Positions 1 to 10,657 of a stretch of 64,000 bases of DNA are shown here, piece after piece. Below the pieces are notes generated by a model, which saw nothing but the letters and a program-made list of their open reading frames with translations, had not been told where the DNA came from and ran no database searches. The position numbers and the translations under genes were made by a program. The DNA is from Oscheius onirici (Eukaryota; Nematoda; Chromadorea; Rhabditida; Rhabditidae), in the NCBI GenBank assembly GCA_932521025.1, contig OW051469.1, forward strand, positions 8,754,398-8,818,397, given 5' to 3'. Positions within the stretch are counted from its first letter, which is position 1. The number at the start of each line of letters is the position of its first letter.

Positions 1-1982
1 CGATGAGTCTCAGAGGTACCTTTTTCTTATTTTTTTTTGAATCTATTGGAACCTGAATAGAGTCCAGCAGTAGAGATACTGTCTGCGCACCAACTCTTGT
101 AATGCTTACGGTCGTTTTAAAAGTGCCAGTTGGAAGAAAAATTGGAAGAATTGGGGCCCAGTAGAAGTGAGCAGTGAGATTTTATTAGTAGCAGCTACAG
201 ATTACGGTATGCTTGTTGGAGTATGGAGCTTTAGTTACCTCTGGACTTGGTAGAGTTACTGGACATTTTACTTTGTTTCCCAGTCTCATCCTGACTGTGA
301 TCTATTGCTCAGAGTTTTGTCACAGGTTTTGACACTCATTTGCGGTAGTTTGAGTTAATATCAGGCATTATTAACTTGAATTCCAAACGATAAGGACCCT
401 TGACTTTCACGCCGTTTTTCGTATCGAATACTTCTCTTTTACATAAAGATATAGGTCATATCAAAAGCTATAAAAGACACATTGTGAACATAAAATAGGA
501 CTAAAAAGAGTTGAACCCTGACTAACCAGAAGTCTTTCAGATTCACCATCAACTTCCACTGCAAGTCTGCCGACTTCTCTGGAAATGACGTCCCACTTCA
601 CATCTCTGTTCGCTTTGATGAGGGAAAGGTAATAATTTCTTTCAGTCTCTCTGTCTCTCCTTATTCCTTCAAACAAGTCACTTTTCAGATCGTCCTCAAC
701 TCTTTCCACAACGGCGAATGGGGCAAAGAAGAGCGCAAGTCGAACCCGATCAAGAAGGGCGACAGCTTCGACATTCGCATCCGTGCCCATGATGACCGCT
801 TCCAGATCATCGTCGACCAGAAAGAGTTCAAGGACTACGAACACCGTATTCCCTTGAGCTCCATCTCTCATCTCAGCGTCGACGGAGATCTCTACCTGAA
901 CAACATTCACTTTGGTGGAAAGTACTATGTAAGTTGTGTCTTCTTATCGACTCTGTCTCGGTCCCAAAAGGTCGCGCCGAACCAATACAAACAGAAAGAG
1001 CCGTTGACAAACGGTAAATAGAGCATGACTCTCACAGAGACGGGAGGGAGTAATGAGGAAGAAATCCGGGAGAGTGTTGCGAATAGAGTGAGAGACAGAA
1101 ACAATGTAGCAGACAGAATAGGGAACAGAGTGAGTAACTAAGAGGGTGTGAGAGACCGAACCAGTGTCGGAGTAAACGACTGAGCGAGAGTAAGGGACAG
1201 GAACAGCGGAGTCACATTGAGGGAGGGTCTAAGAGTCTGGAACAAGGAAAGCGACGTCTGAGAAATAGGGCAAAAAAACTTGGGAGTTCGAACCGCCAAA
1301 TCTTCTGTCTGAAATTGACAGAGGAATGCAGTAAGAGTCAGAGGTAGTACTAGAGAATGGGGACAGAGAGACAAGGCGACTGTCAGGATGATATTCAGAG
1401 TCTGGGTAAGAGTGGGTACTACAGTGAGTGTCAAGAAGAGACAGAGTGATAGTAACGGTGAGGATGAGAGACATAGTCTGGGACAGAAAGAAAAGAATAA
1501 TTTTCAGCCCGTCCCCTACGAGAGCGGAATCGCTCAAGGCTTTGCCGTCGGCAAGACTCTCTTGATCTTCGGAACTGTCGAGAAGAAGGCCAAGCGGTAA
1601 GTCGAAACTCTCCCAGTCAAGTAATCTCTCTTTCAGCTTCAACGTGAACCTTCTGCGCAAGAACGGCGACATTTCTCTGCATTTCAATCCTCGCTTCGAC
1701 GAGAAGCACGTCATCCGCAATGCTCTTCAGGCCAACGAATGGGGAAATGAGGAACGTGAGGGCAAGATGCCTTTCGAGAAGGGAGTCGGCTTCGACTTAG
1801 CCATTGTCAACGAGGCTTATGCTTTCCAGGTAAGGGAGAGACTGAGAGTCTGAGACTAAAAAGTTTAGATCTTCATCAACGGAGAGCGTTTCGCCTCTTT
1901 CGCACACCGAAGTGACCCCAACGACATTACTGGACTCCAGATCCAGGGCGACATCGAACTCACCGGAATCCAGATCCAGTAA
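1..1982 (+). CDS. lec-1: Tandem-repeat galectin, lec-1 ortholog (5' end cut by window)
   Basis: Beta-galactoside-binding lectin with two carbohydrate-recognition domains. Exons: (..)1-15, 541-628, 689-928, 1508-1596, 1637-1829, 1869-1982; all phases agree. The first 15 bases are the tail of an upstream exon (DESQ plus AG of an Arg codon). CRD 1 carries HISVRFD and the WGKEER block. CRD 2 carries the canonical HFNPRFD and WGNEERE residues, so CRD 2 has the full H-x-N-P-R sugar motif while CRD 1 has a variant, as I recall for C. elegans LEC-1. The C-terminus GDIELTGIQIQ matches that family closely. Galectins lack a signal peptide and act in cytosol or by unconventional secretion. AATAAA at 2199-2204 is the likely poly(A) signal. 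The 579-nt intron 929-1507 is GA/CT-rich and holds only shadow ORFs. Missing: the N-terminal ~30 residues. Confidence 0.95.
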
Positions 1983-2617
1983 ATGTGACCGAGAAGACCG
2001 TCTTCTAATTTCCGATACTCCTATCGCAGCTTACTTCTTCATCCTCTTCCTGCCCTCTCTGTGCTCTAGTTCTATCTTTTTTCAAGCAGTTTATAATGTA
2101 ATTGAACATAATAGCCTTCATTTTTCGGTTCATTCTGGAATATTCCTAGTTTTGTCGGCTCTAGCTGACACAAAGTTAGAAATTATTCAATTTTCACTAA
2201 TAAATTTGTTTTCTTCCCCTCGCTTTGTTGTTTTGAGAGAAATTCGGAGGGAACAGGCGTTTGAATTTGCCATCCTTTCCTGATTCAGGGATTAAGGGGG
2301 TCTCAAAGCGAACCTACAGTATCCACGATGTATCGGACGGCAGAGAACTAAAATTCTGCTGTCATCTTTGCCTTTTCTCACTCAATTTTTCTCGGTGTTT
2401 CATCTATTTTTTCCTCCGATCCAGCTAAAACAGGTGATAGACGAGGCAATGAGACCGAAACCTACCCAAAACCCAAGTTTTTAACCGTGGTTTCTTCTGG
2501 CAATTGCTCTTCATCGTTTTTCGGTTATCGCGCATTTTTCAGCCTTTTTATGTTCTTTCTAGCTATTTGTCAGCTGTTACAGCTTCTGGGAATGTAGCGG
2601 TGCCCAAAAATGTAATG

Positions 2618-3362
2618 TAACGATTATACTTGGGCACGAGCCCAAATTTTTAGGCTCGAACTTTTTTCGACCCGGCTCGAGAGGCTTGGTCGAACCGAGC
2701 CGAGCCTCTTTTTCAACTGCTTCGAAGAGGTCCGCGAGATGGCTTGAGCCGGCTCGAAGACTGGCCCGGCTCGAGCCTCCAAGCGAGAATTTCAGACAAA
2801 GTTTTTCTCCAAATTCCCCGAAGTGCCTGATAACGTCTTTTGAGCGTAGTTTTAGTTTGCAAAAAAAGTTTGCAACGCTCTTGGCCAAAGTTGTCTACTA
2901 TCCCCCATATATTCCTTGGCCTGAACCACTGGAAATCCGTTAGTGTGTGGTAACTACCGAATGCTAAAGCAAAGCCCCCCAATAATGACTGTTGTAAACT
3001 TGTTACTACAAAATTTGTTATCCAGTATTTCGAGAAGCCGGCGAGAGAGACAAGGAGGAGGGACAGTAGGACTGAGACTCACTAAAGCTAGGAACGGGCA
3101 AAAGAGTGAATTCGAGAAAAAGTATGAAAAAAAAAGAAAAACATAAAAACGAGAACCGAGAAACACTATCAGAAAGGTCAACATTGAAACCGAAGAGAAA
3201 TTTGAAGGTGCAGGCTCGAGCTGAGCCTCTTTTTTTTCGTTGACCGAGTTTTTCGTTGACCGAAATTTTTTGCCAGACCGAGCCGGCTCGCGGACGTCTT
3301 CGAGCCGAGCCGGCTCGACGGTCAAAAACAGGCTCGGCTCGAGCTGCCCAAGTATAGTAACG
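2618..3362. repeat. Foldback-like repeat rich in GAGCCGGCTCG palindromes
   Basis: Both ends carry clusters of GAGCC/GGCTC and GAGCCGGCTCG. The outer edges are inverted copies: TATACTTGGGCA at about 2629-2640 against TGCCCAAGTATA at about 3344-3355. The interior (2850-3190) is AT-rich unique-looking sequence without a credible ORF. It looks like a non-autonomous foldback element or degenerate MITE. No transposase is visible. Confidence 0.5.
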
Positions 3363-3708
3363 ATCTTACGTAAGGTGAAACTTGTGCTCTTCCTCCCGAG
3401 CTTTTCGTTTTCCCTTTTCTTTCATTTTCATGAGCAAAAAGTCTTACTGTTTACAGCTAAATTTCGATGTCTTGATGTCATTTTTTGTCTTGAAATGTTT
3501 TTGCTAACCGATACGACAAAGTTTTACAAAAATTGTTGATAATACTTGGAAAAAATGGCTTATTTCTTCAACTTATCAAATTTTTCAAATCATTACGCAA
3601 GAGTGGCTGTAATCAGATACTTTCCGGCATTCTCCCAATACTTCATATATATGCTCCCAATACTGTGCTCCCAATTCTCCCAATACTTCATTCATATGTA
3701 TTCATATA

Positions 3709-3951
3709 CAGTCAACTCTCGATATAGTAGAATACTGGCACAAACTTGGTGCAACCTATTTTTTCACATTTTTTCGTCAACTTTTTGGCAAAAATTAGGA
3801 ATCCAGTAGAGAAAACAAAAAAAAATTCAGATTGTTCTCTATATTTTTCTCTACTGGATTCCTAATTTTGGCCTAAAAGTTGACGAAAAAATGCGAAAAA
3901 ATAGGTTGCACCAAGTTTGCGCCAGCATTCTACTATATCGAGAGTTGACTG
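3709..3951. mobile_element. Palindromic MITE, Tc1/mariner-like ends, TA target duplication
   Basis: An almost perfect ~243-bp inverted repeat. The left arm starts CAGTCAACTCTCGATATAG and the right arm ends with its complement; arms of about 100 nt meet in a short A/T-rich centre near 3800-3845. It is flanked by TA on both sides (3707-3708 and 3952-3953), the hallmark of Tc1/mariner-type insertion. There is no coding capacity, so any mobility would need a transposase supplied elsewhere. It lies about 60 bp upstream of the start of the 663-aa gene. Confidence 0.85.
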
Positions 3952-3984
3952 TATATTCTACAACATTTATTCGTCATCTGTTGC

Positions 3985-3995
3985 CAAATTTTCAG
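3985..3995 (+). promoter_or_regulatory. Probable trans-splice acceptor for the 663-aa gene
   Basis: AAATTTTCAG lies 13 nt before the ATG at 4009 with no coding exon upstream. That position and consensus fit an SL1-type spliced-leader acceptor in nematodes; it is inferred, not proven. Confidence 0.45.
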
Positions 3996-4008
3996 ATTTT
4001 ATCAAAAA

Positions 4009-7000
4009 ATGTACAACGATTGGAACAAGCCGTTGAAGAAATCGCCCAACCAATCCTCTGGCTTTTCTTTCCTAACCCCAGGAGCCAAGTAAGTTATTGT
4101 TTGCTATTTTGTCTCAAAATTTTCGCGTGAACATCTCAATTTTTCAGCGATCAGTCCTTTGACCAGTTTTCCCTCTGCTGGGGAGGAAGCGCTAAGGAGA
4201 AGGGAAAAGTCCACAGTTCCAACGGCCCTTTGGACTTAAAAAAGGAACCTGAGAACATTACGGATTTTCACGGCGACTGTAGGAACGAGTAAGCTCATTC
4301 TCTTTTTCTCCTAAAAATTGGAATTTTCAGTGTCGACTTCTTACCGCAGCAGATTGAAAACACGTCAATTGCCAGCCAGGGAATGTTGGACGAGACTACT
4401 ACGTAGGTTTTTTCGAGATTAGGATTTGACGGCTTAGACCCTACTCGTAACCGGGGTAGCCTAAAATTACTTGCCCGAGCTTTTCTCGCATCGGTAAGAC
4501 CATCGGCCCGTTTTATCCACAACTTTCTTACCTCACAATTCGAAATTTTACCTGCAGAATCGGCCAGTCTTTTGAATAATTACAATATTTGGGCATGGGA
4601 CGAAAAACTTTCGGCTTGATCTGGCAATCAGTGGCCGAAGGTAACGACTCCACTTCTCCAAGCAGGTTTACAGTTCGCCAAAGCCGGCACTTTAAAAGAA
4701 TGAACAACTGTTGCTTTAGACTGAAGTGTTCAACACTGTTGACAAGGCAACTATTTCTGGTGTTTATCATAATCTTGAACCATACAAATTCCTGGGCCAC
4801 AAACTTGCAAACAAAAACTTGGTTGATTCGTAAATCTAGGTCCATAATTGAGGCATTAAGGATGATCTCCATTTACTTTGTTTGCAAATTTTCTAGCCAA
4901 CTTTTTTTTCAGCTCTGACCGCCCGGCTCAACCTCAACTCATCAGTGTTTTCGCCAAGAAAGGATCGAACGACTCTACCGGCCATCAGTGGCGCGAACTG
5001 GGACTGAACGATACGCGCCAAGTGGAAGAAGCCAAAGACTTCAATAATATCAACAATTGGCGCGTCTACGATGGTTCTCTGCCGCAGTTTACCCCAAATT
5101 CGACCCAGCAGACTGTAGCAGAAGAAACTGCCGAGTCACCGAGTGATCAAAGTTTATGGCAGCAGCTAGAGCCACAGCCAGCTATTGCTCTTCCTGATAG
5201 AAAGTACGTTTTTTCGCTTAAAAAGCCCTAACTAAAAATTCAGAATAGAAAAGTGGGAGAGGATGGGAATTCAGAATACGCCTCCGCCAGAAGAGATTCC
5301 GGAGCGATTTAAGCGAAACTACGTGAAACAGAATCCTACTGTCAACTACTGGGAAGGTACCCATATCAACCGTAACCTCCGAACGATAAGATGCATTAAG
5401 GAGATTTTCGATTCTTACGATAAGAGGAAGAAGTACAGAGATATCAATGTATGTTTATGAACTTTTTTGTTTTCGCTGCTCAACTGTTGGTGAGAGTCCA
5501 GAGCTTTGCATCAGTGAGATTTTTGCCAGCCCTGTGCGCATTCCAGGATCAGCGATAAAGCTACAGTAACCCGGCCTAATCTTCAAGAGCTAGCCTTATT
5601 GTACTCTTTGACTCGGATTTTCCGTTGTTACCGCCTGATATTAGACCGAATCGACCTCAACCGCTATCGTCGAGGGCGGATTGGGGAAATCTTTCCGTGA
5701 CTTGTAATGAATTGTCGATCGAAGCGTTACAGGAAATCTTTGCGTAATGATTATCAATAAGTTGGTGCGCAGTCGGCCGATAAAACAGATTATTCGGAAA
5801 CTAAATATATAAGACTTCACGACAATGGCACGAAGCAAAAACTTGATGGCATAGTCGACTAGTTGCTTAAAAAACGTACTTAACGGCGGAATAGTTTTTA
5901 CGCTCTGGAAATTGGCTATTGCGCGCGAACGTGGAATACTCAGCCAGAGAAAATACACTACAAATTTCAAATTTTCAGGGTTGGGGCAATGTCCAATTCA
6001 CTGTCGTCGAGCATTCTCGTGACACGCGCATATTTAACCACACACTGACAGATTTCAACTACGTCAAGTGCCTCATCCAGGACTCTGTCGTTCCCTGCAG
6101 CTACGTCATTATTCCTATGAAGTATTTTTTTACACTATTTTTTTTGGAATTCCCTCATTTTCAGGCTCTTCCCCAGGGAATATGTGCCTCCGCTTGGCAG
6201 CATCTGGCGCGCTAGCATGGAACTCGTCCGCCTTCCGACCAGATTCGAGACGTACAAATTTCTTCGTATTAAGCCCGAGACGATCGAATTCTCGGAAGAA
6301 ATGGCGCCGAGACGTCCCTGGCCAACGAGAAGACAATGTTTCGGTCATAAGGCAGACAACTACTATAGCGAAGCTCTAAATGTAAGTTTTAATTTTGTTG
6401 TCGGAGCATGTCAGAAATTCGAGTACCCGGCCGATTTTTTTAGGTTAATCACAAACGAACCGGTCTGATTTTAGTATAACTATTACTAGGTTACTGCAAC
6501 ATTGTCTTTTGTCCTAAAACTGCCTCTGACATGGAGTCCTACAATGGAGAGAAAACTAGCATGGACAAATCATGAGAAAAATGAACACATTGACGATTTT
6601 TTTTAGAGCAAATTAACCCATCTTGCCTATTGATCCTCAGTTTGGTCTCTTAAAATGACTGATTTTTCAGATTTGGATGGATTTGGAGCTGGTCAGAGGC
6701 ATGTGTAAAGAAGATCTCTACGGTTCCCTAAACTACGTCGAATTTTTCCCACAGGTTCCTACTGTCTATTTTAAACAAAAACCCCCCTTTTCAGCTTGTC
6801 ACCAGCCTTCCAAAAGATAAATTGAAAGTCCATGGAAATGGCTACATCGAGCCGAAGCCCGGAGAGATGGGCGTCTTCAGAAAACTAGAAGCTCCGTGGA
6901 TTCTGCTCGAGCCGTGGGTCTTTCATGAGGTTTTTGGCTCATTTTTGCCGAATTTCTAAAAACAACTCAGTATGAGGACTTTCCGGAGGTAAAGCTGCCG

Positions 7001-7970
7001 CCACAGCCGACGCTCGCAGAATTGGAGGAGAAGGCGAAGCAGGAGGCTAAATTCCAGCGATGGGAGGCTGAGCTATTGAAACAGCACAGACCTCCGGTGA
7101 GTTGCTTTTCTTCACTTCGGGGCTTTTTCATTTTTCAAGCCTTTTCCATAAAGTTAATTTAATACCATTTGTAGGGATACAGACAGGCCTTTATGCGCGT
7201 AAAGAAGGCAGACGAAACGATGCCGCCGGACGGATCGCCGCTGAAGGCGTACACCAGCGATCAGATTCGCATTCTCGTCGATGAGCGCTTCCATTTTATC
7301 TTCAAGCGACTGAAACGAAGAAAGGAAAGAAACATCGAATACGTCAAGTTCTTCAAGATACTCAATGTACGTTTTTCATATTCTTCTGATAGTTCTGCAA
7401 GATTTATTCGGAGCATTACTGATTCAAAAACTCTCATTCTCTCGTATTCGCGGTCCTTCTGATTCATAAACTCTGACCGTGTCTCCTTGACTGAAAAACT
7501 GACTCTGGTTCTCTATCTCTCATTGATTCTACCCCCTAGGCATGGGAGCAGGCCAGGCCGAGATTTCAGTCCCCCCCCCCCCCCGAAAGATGCAAAACAG
7601 GTTTTAAAATACTTCATTTTTCAGTGGGAAGCTTCCGATGGAATGGTCAAGTACGTCTGTGCCTCGCCAGACGATCCTAAACGCAACCTGGCCAGATTCG
7701 CCAAAAAGATTATGAGAACGCTTTCGGATAAGGAAATTTTCAACGAGCTAAAGGTTAGCCTTTTTCGAGATTTTTTTTTAAATTGAATTTTAGGAAAAAG
7801 AGCCAAATTTCCTTCATGACATCACGAAGATTCTCTTCCTTTGCTTCGGAATCGGCGATATCAACGATCCGGACACCATTCCCGACTGGCTGCGCGACTA
7901 CGTCTGGGTTCCGAAAGAATACAGTTGGGAAGGAGTACTGGGAGCACCGGAGTCCCAGTCCAAAATTTGA
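4009..7970 (+). CDS. Unrecognised 663-aa protein, 13 exons
   Basis: Exons 4009-4088, 4148-4288, 4331-4402, 4913-5203, 5244-5448, 5979-6121, 6165-6381, 6671-6754, 6795-6929, 6971-7096, 7175-7366, 7625-7753, 7794-7970; every junction is GT-AG and in phase. No family was recognised. The first ~240 residues are polar and low in hydrophobics (Gln/Ser/Asn/Glu-rich), probably disordered. Residues ~250-480 look like a folded, beta-rich core with conserved-looking aromatic patches (NYWEGTHINRN, PREYVPPLGSIW). The last ~190 residues are basic and probably helical (FIFKRLKRRKERN). There is no signal peptide or TM segment, so a nuclear or cytoplasmic role is likely. AATAAA at 8036-8041. A Tudor-like fold was considered for the middle but no defining motif is visible. 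Confidence 0.85.
7571..7584. repeat. Homopolymer C14 tract (G14 on minus strand)
   Basis: Fourteen consecutive C residues in intron 11 of the 663-aa gene, about 40 nt before the acceptor. The complementary strand can form a G-quadruplex. Confidence 0.9.
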
Positions 7971-8041
7971 TTAATGTGGAAGAAATATTTTATTTTTATG
8001 TGTAAAAACCAATCGTTCTTTTAAACTTGTGATTGAATAAA

Positions 8042-9639
8042 GACTTTTCCGCCAATCTTTTCTCCCCCCCCCCCCTCCTCGCTCCGTGTGGCTGTTGTTG
8101 TCGCGGGGCCGTTTGGTGGGAGAGAAAGAGCGATTGATAAATCGAGCACGCTCTTTGGTCAGCATCACCCCACGTAAAGAGAAAAAGGGCCAAGCGGAAT
8201 GGTTTCATGGAAATTTTGAGAGAAATGCTGATCATTTTGGAGTGAAAATAGCTCTAGGAAATTGGTCATTCAACCCCAACGTTTATTTCCAGTTTTCGAC
8301 TATAACGGCATGAAAGTTACACATTACAAAAATGCCGAGAAAGAGCTGCTTCTGGCTGAACAGTCTGATTAGCTCGAATAAGAGTTTCTGCCCAATTTCT
8401 GTATATTTTTAGTCATTTTAGCTGTTTCATTCAAAGCTTCTAAAATTACACATTTCAGACATTTTCCACGGATTTTTATTTAAAAGTTTGGGAGAAATCT
8501 ACAGCGTTGGCTTGGACTCTGAAATTTTTGGATTTGGCTTGTTGTGAGTTCGCTACCCCGTCTCAAATTGAAAACAGCCATTTTGTTCTGTTTATCTTCA
8601 AATTCTGTCTCCATTTTCTCTTTTCCGCGTCATTTGAGCTAATGACATGGCCGAACAGTCTACAATCGATACTAGCTGTCTGTTTGTCGATTACTCATGT
8701 AGTTTCGAAACTAGGTGGAAGGGCAAATAAAATGCTACAGCCAGGGTGGAAATCGATTATATTCCTTATATAAAAGTCACTTTTCTGAACGGAGAAGAGC
8801 TGGAATGCGCAGAAATTGGGGCTGAACCGACTTTTTTCATTCTCGCTCATTTTCACGGATTTTTCTTATAGAAACTGAGGCATTAATTGTCCGCTGGCTG
8901 TTTTTAAAGTCAGCAAAGACTAAACAAATCATTTTGGCTGCACATTGTTGGAGATGGAGTAGAAAATAAAGCACGAAAAGGTCGATAGAATAAAGTACGA
9001 TTTGAATTGGCGCTTTCCAAATTTTTTGTACGGTCCCATAACGAAACTTCAGCTGCCGTACAGTCCTTTAAAATTCCTCACATCCCAAATTTTGGGATTC
9101 GATTTTCTTCTTCAGTTTTACTCGATTTATCATGTTCCTGCCATTTATTTTGCCACTTTCTCGTTTTTTCATCACACATATTACTTTACTAACTGGTTGT
9201 GCCCTATTATTGTTGTTCTCCCTACCCGTAGTGAACAAACAAGCTTGTTTTGCTGCCGCTCCTTGGCTCTAAAAAGACCCCCGTCTCTGATAGCCGTCAT
9301 TGTTTATGATTTTTGCAGCCTCTTATCGTTTTTTTCATCATTTCCCTCCCGAATATTGCTTGTTTGTTAAAGAAGGCTTTCCCCCTTCGATAAGACGTGT
9401 TTTCCCGCCTCGTGGTCTTTGAGAGCCGTCGAAAAATCGGTGTTTGAAGTGCCGCGCTTCGCCTATCGCCACAGGACCCCACCGTATCGCATTCAAAAAG
9501 GGGGTGTGGCCTGCCCGGCTTGTTTGTTGCCGAGCGCCGGTCAGTGCCAGCCGAACTCTTCTGCCATTTTAGGCCAGACACATACTGCTTTTTACCCTGT
9601 TGTTATGTTTTTATTCTTTCTTTCCGTCGCGCTATGCAT
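8042..9639. other. Intergenic; C12 tract at 8064-8075, otherwise no gene seen
   Basis: A 1.6-kb AT-rich stretch between the 663-aa gene and cyclophilin. Twelve consecutive C residues occur at 8064-8075, the second poly-C run within 500 bp. No ORF has worm-like codon use or splice structure. The last ~250 bp are presumably the cyclophilin promoter; no TATA or other element can be named with confidence. Confidence 0.6.
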
Positions 9640-9651
9640 ACGATTTTTCAG
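9640..9651 (+). promoter_or_regulatory. Probable trans-splice acceptor for cyclophilin
   Basis: CGATTTTTCAG ends at 9651, 12 nt before the ATG at 9664, with no upstream exon. It fits an SL acceptor consensus. Confidence 0.5.
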
Positions 9652-9663
9652 TAATTAGCTACG

Positions 9664-10269
9664 ATGTCTCGTCCTCGCGTCTTCTTCGATATTACCGTTG
9701 GAGGTAAGGCCACCGGCCGAATCGTCATGGAGCTCTTCTCCGACATTGTTCCCAAGACCGCCGAGAACTTCCGTGCTCTCTGCACCGGCGAGAAGGGAGT
9801 CGGCAAGTCTGGAAAGCCCCTCCACTTCAAGGGCAGCAAATTCCACCGTGTAAGTCATTTGTTATTTTTCCTTCACTAATTTTAACCTTCAGGTTATCCC
9901 CAACTTCATGTGCCAAGGAGGAGACTTCACCCGCGGCAACGGAACCGGTGGAGAATCTATCTACGGAGAGAAGTTCGCTGACGAGAACTTCAAGGAGCGC
10001 CACTCCGGACCCGGAGTCCTGTCCATGGCCAACGCCGGACCCAACACCAACGGCTCCCAGTTCTTCCTCTGCACCGTCAAGACCGAGTGGCTCGATGGAA
10101 AGCACGTCGTATTCGGAAAGGTCGTCGAGGGAATGGACGTCGTCAAGACTGTCGAGAGCTACGGATCCCAATCTGGGTTAGTTTTTTGGCCTTGATTCTT
10201 TATGTATTCCCTCGAATTTTCAGAAAGACTTCTCAAGAAGTTGTAGTCAGCGACTGTGGACAGCTCTAA
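9664..10269 (+). CDS. cyn-7: Cyclophilin A-type peptidyl-prolyl cis-trans isomerase
   Basis: Catalyses proline cis-trans isomerisation and binds cyclosporin-type ligands; cytosolic. Exons 9664-9849, 9893-10176, 10224-10269 give 171 aa, the usual size of the worm CYN-3/CYN-7 class. Active-site residues are visible: Arg in FHRVIPNF, the [12 protein letters not shown] block, [13 protein letters not shown] and Trp in [11 protein letters not shown]. The loop [13 protein letters not shown] is the insertion typical of divergent-loop cyclophilins. Codon use is strongly biased to C/G-ending codons, consistent with high expression. No signal peptide. The gene is convergent with the AGK gene. The symbol is by similarity; cyn-3 is an equally possible ortholog. 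Confidence 0.95.
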
Positions 10270-10657
10270 AAGAAGAGCCCGATCTCCCCCGTTTTACTTC
10301 CATCCGGCCGTTAATTTATTACTTGTCTCGGTTGTATTATGTAACCAGTAAAAAATTCCTTGGCCCACAATACTTGTTCTCATCCTTTGGCTGATTCTTC
10401 TTTTCCTTGCTATCTCTTGGGGTCATCACATCACAGACGGGAAGCCTAGACGACAACAACGCAGAAGGTAGGAAGAGGCAAACTACCTAGCACCGTGTAC
10501 CGGAGACGACAATAGGCAGCTTAAAATTTGGAATTGTTCTTCACTTTCGAGGGCAAGTAAGAAGAACTTCATCCGTCCTACTTGCTGGCAGATGGAGACT
10601 CGAACAACCTTTTTTTTTCTTACTAACAATTTAAAAATCAACAAAGTCGTAACATTT

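Noticed and set aside
1138-1720. Overlapping ORFs on both strands in the lec-1 intron
   Set aside because: They lie in CT/GA low-complexity intron sequence and show no worm-like codon use; the galectin exons on either side explain the region.
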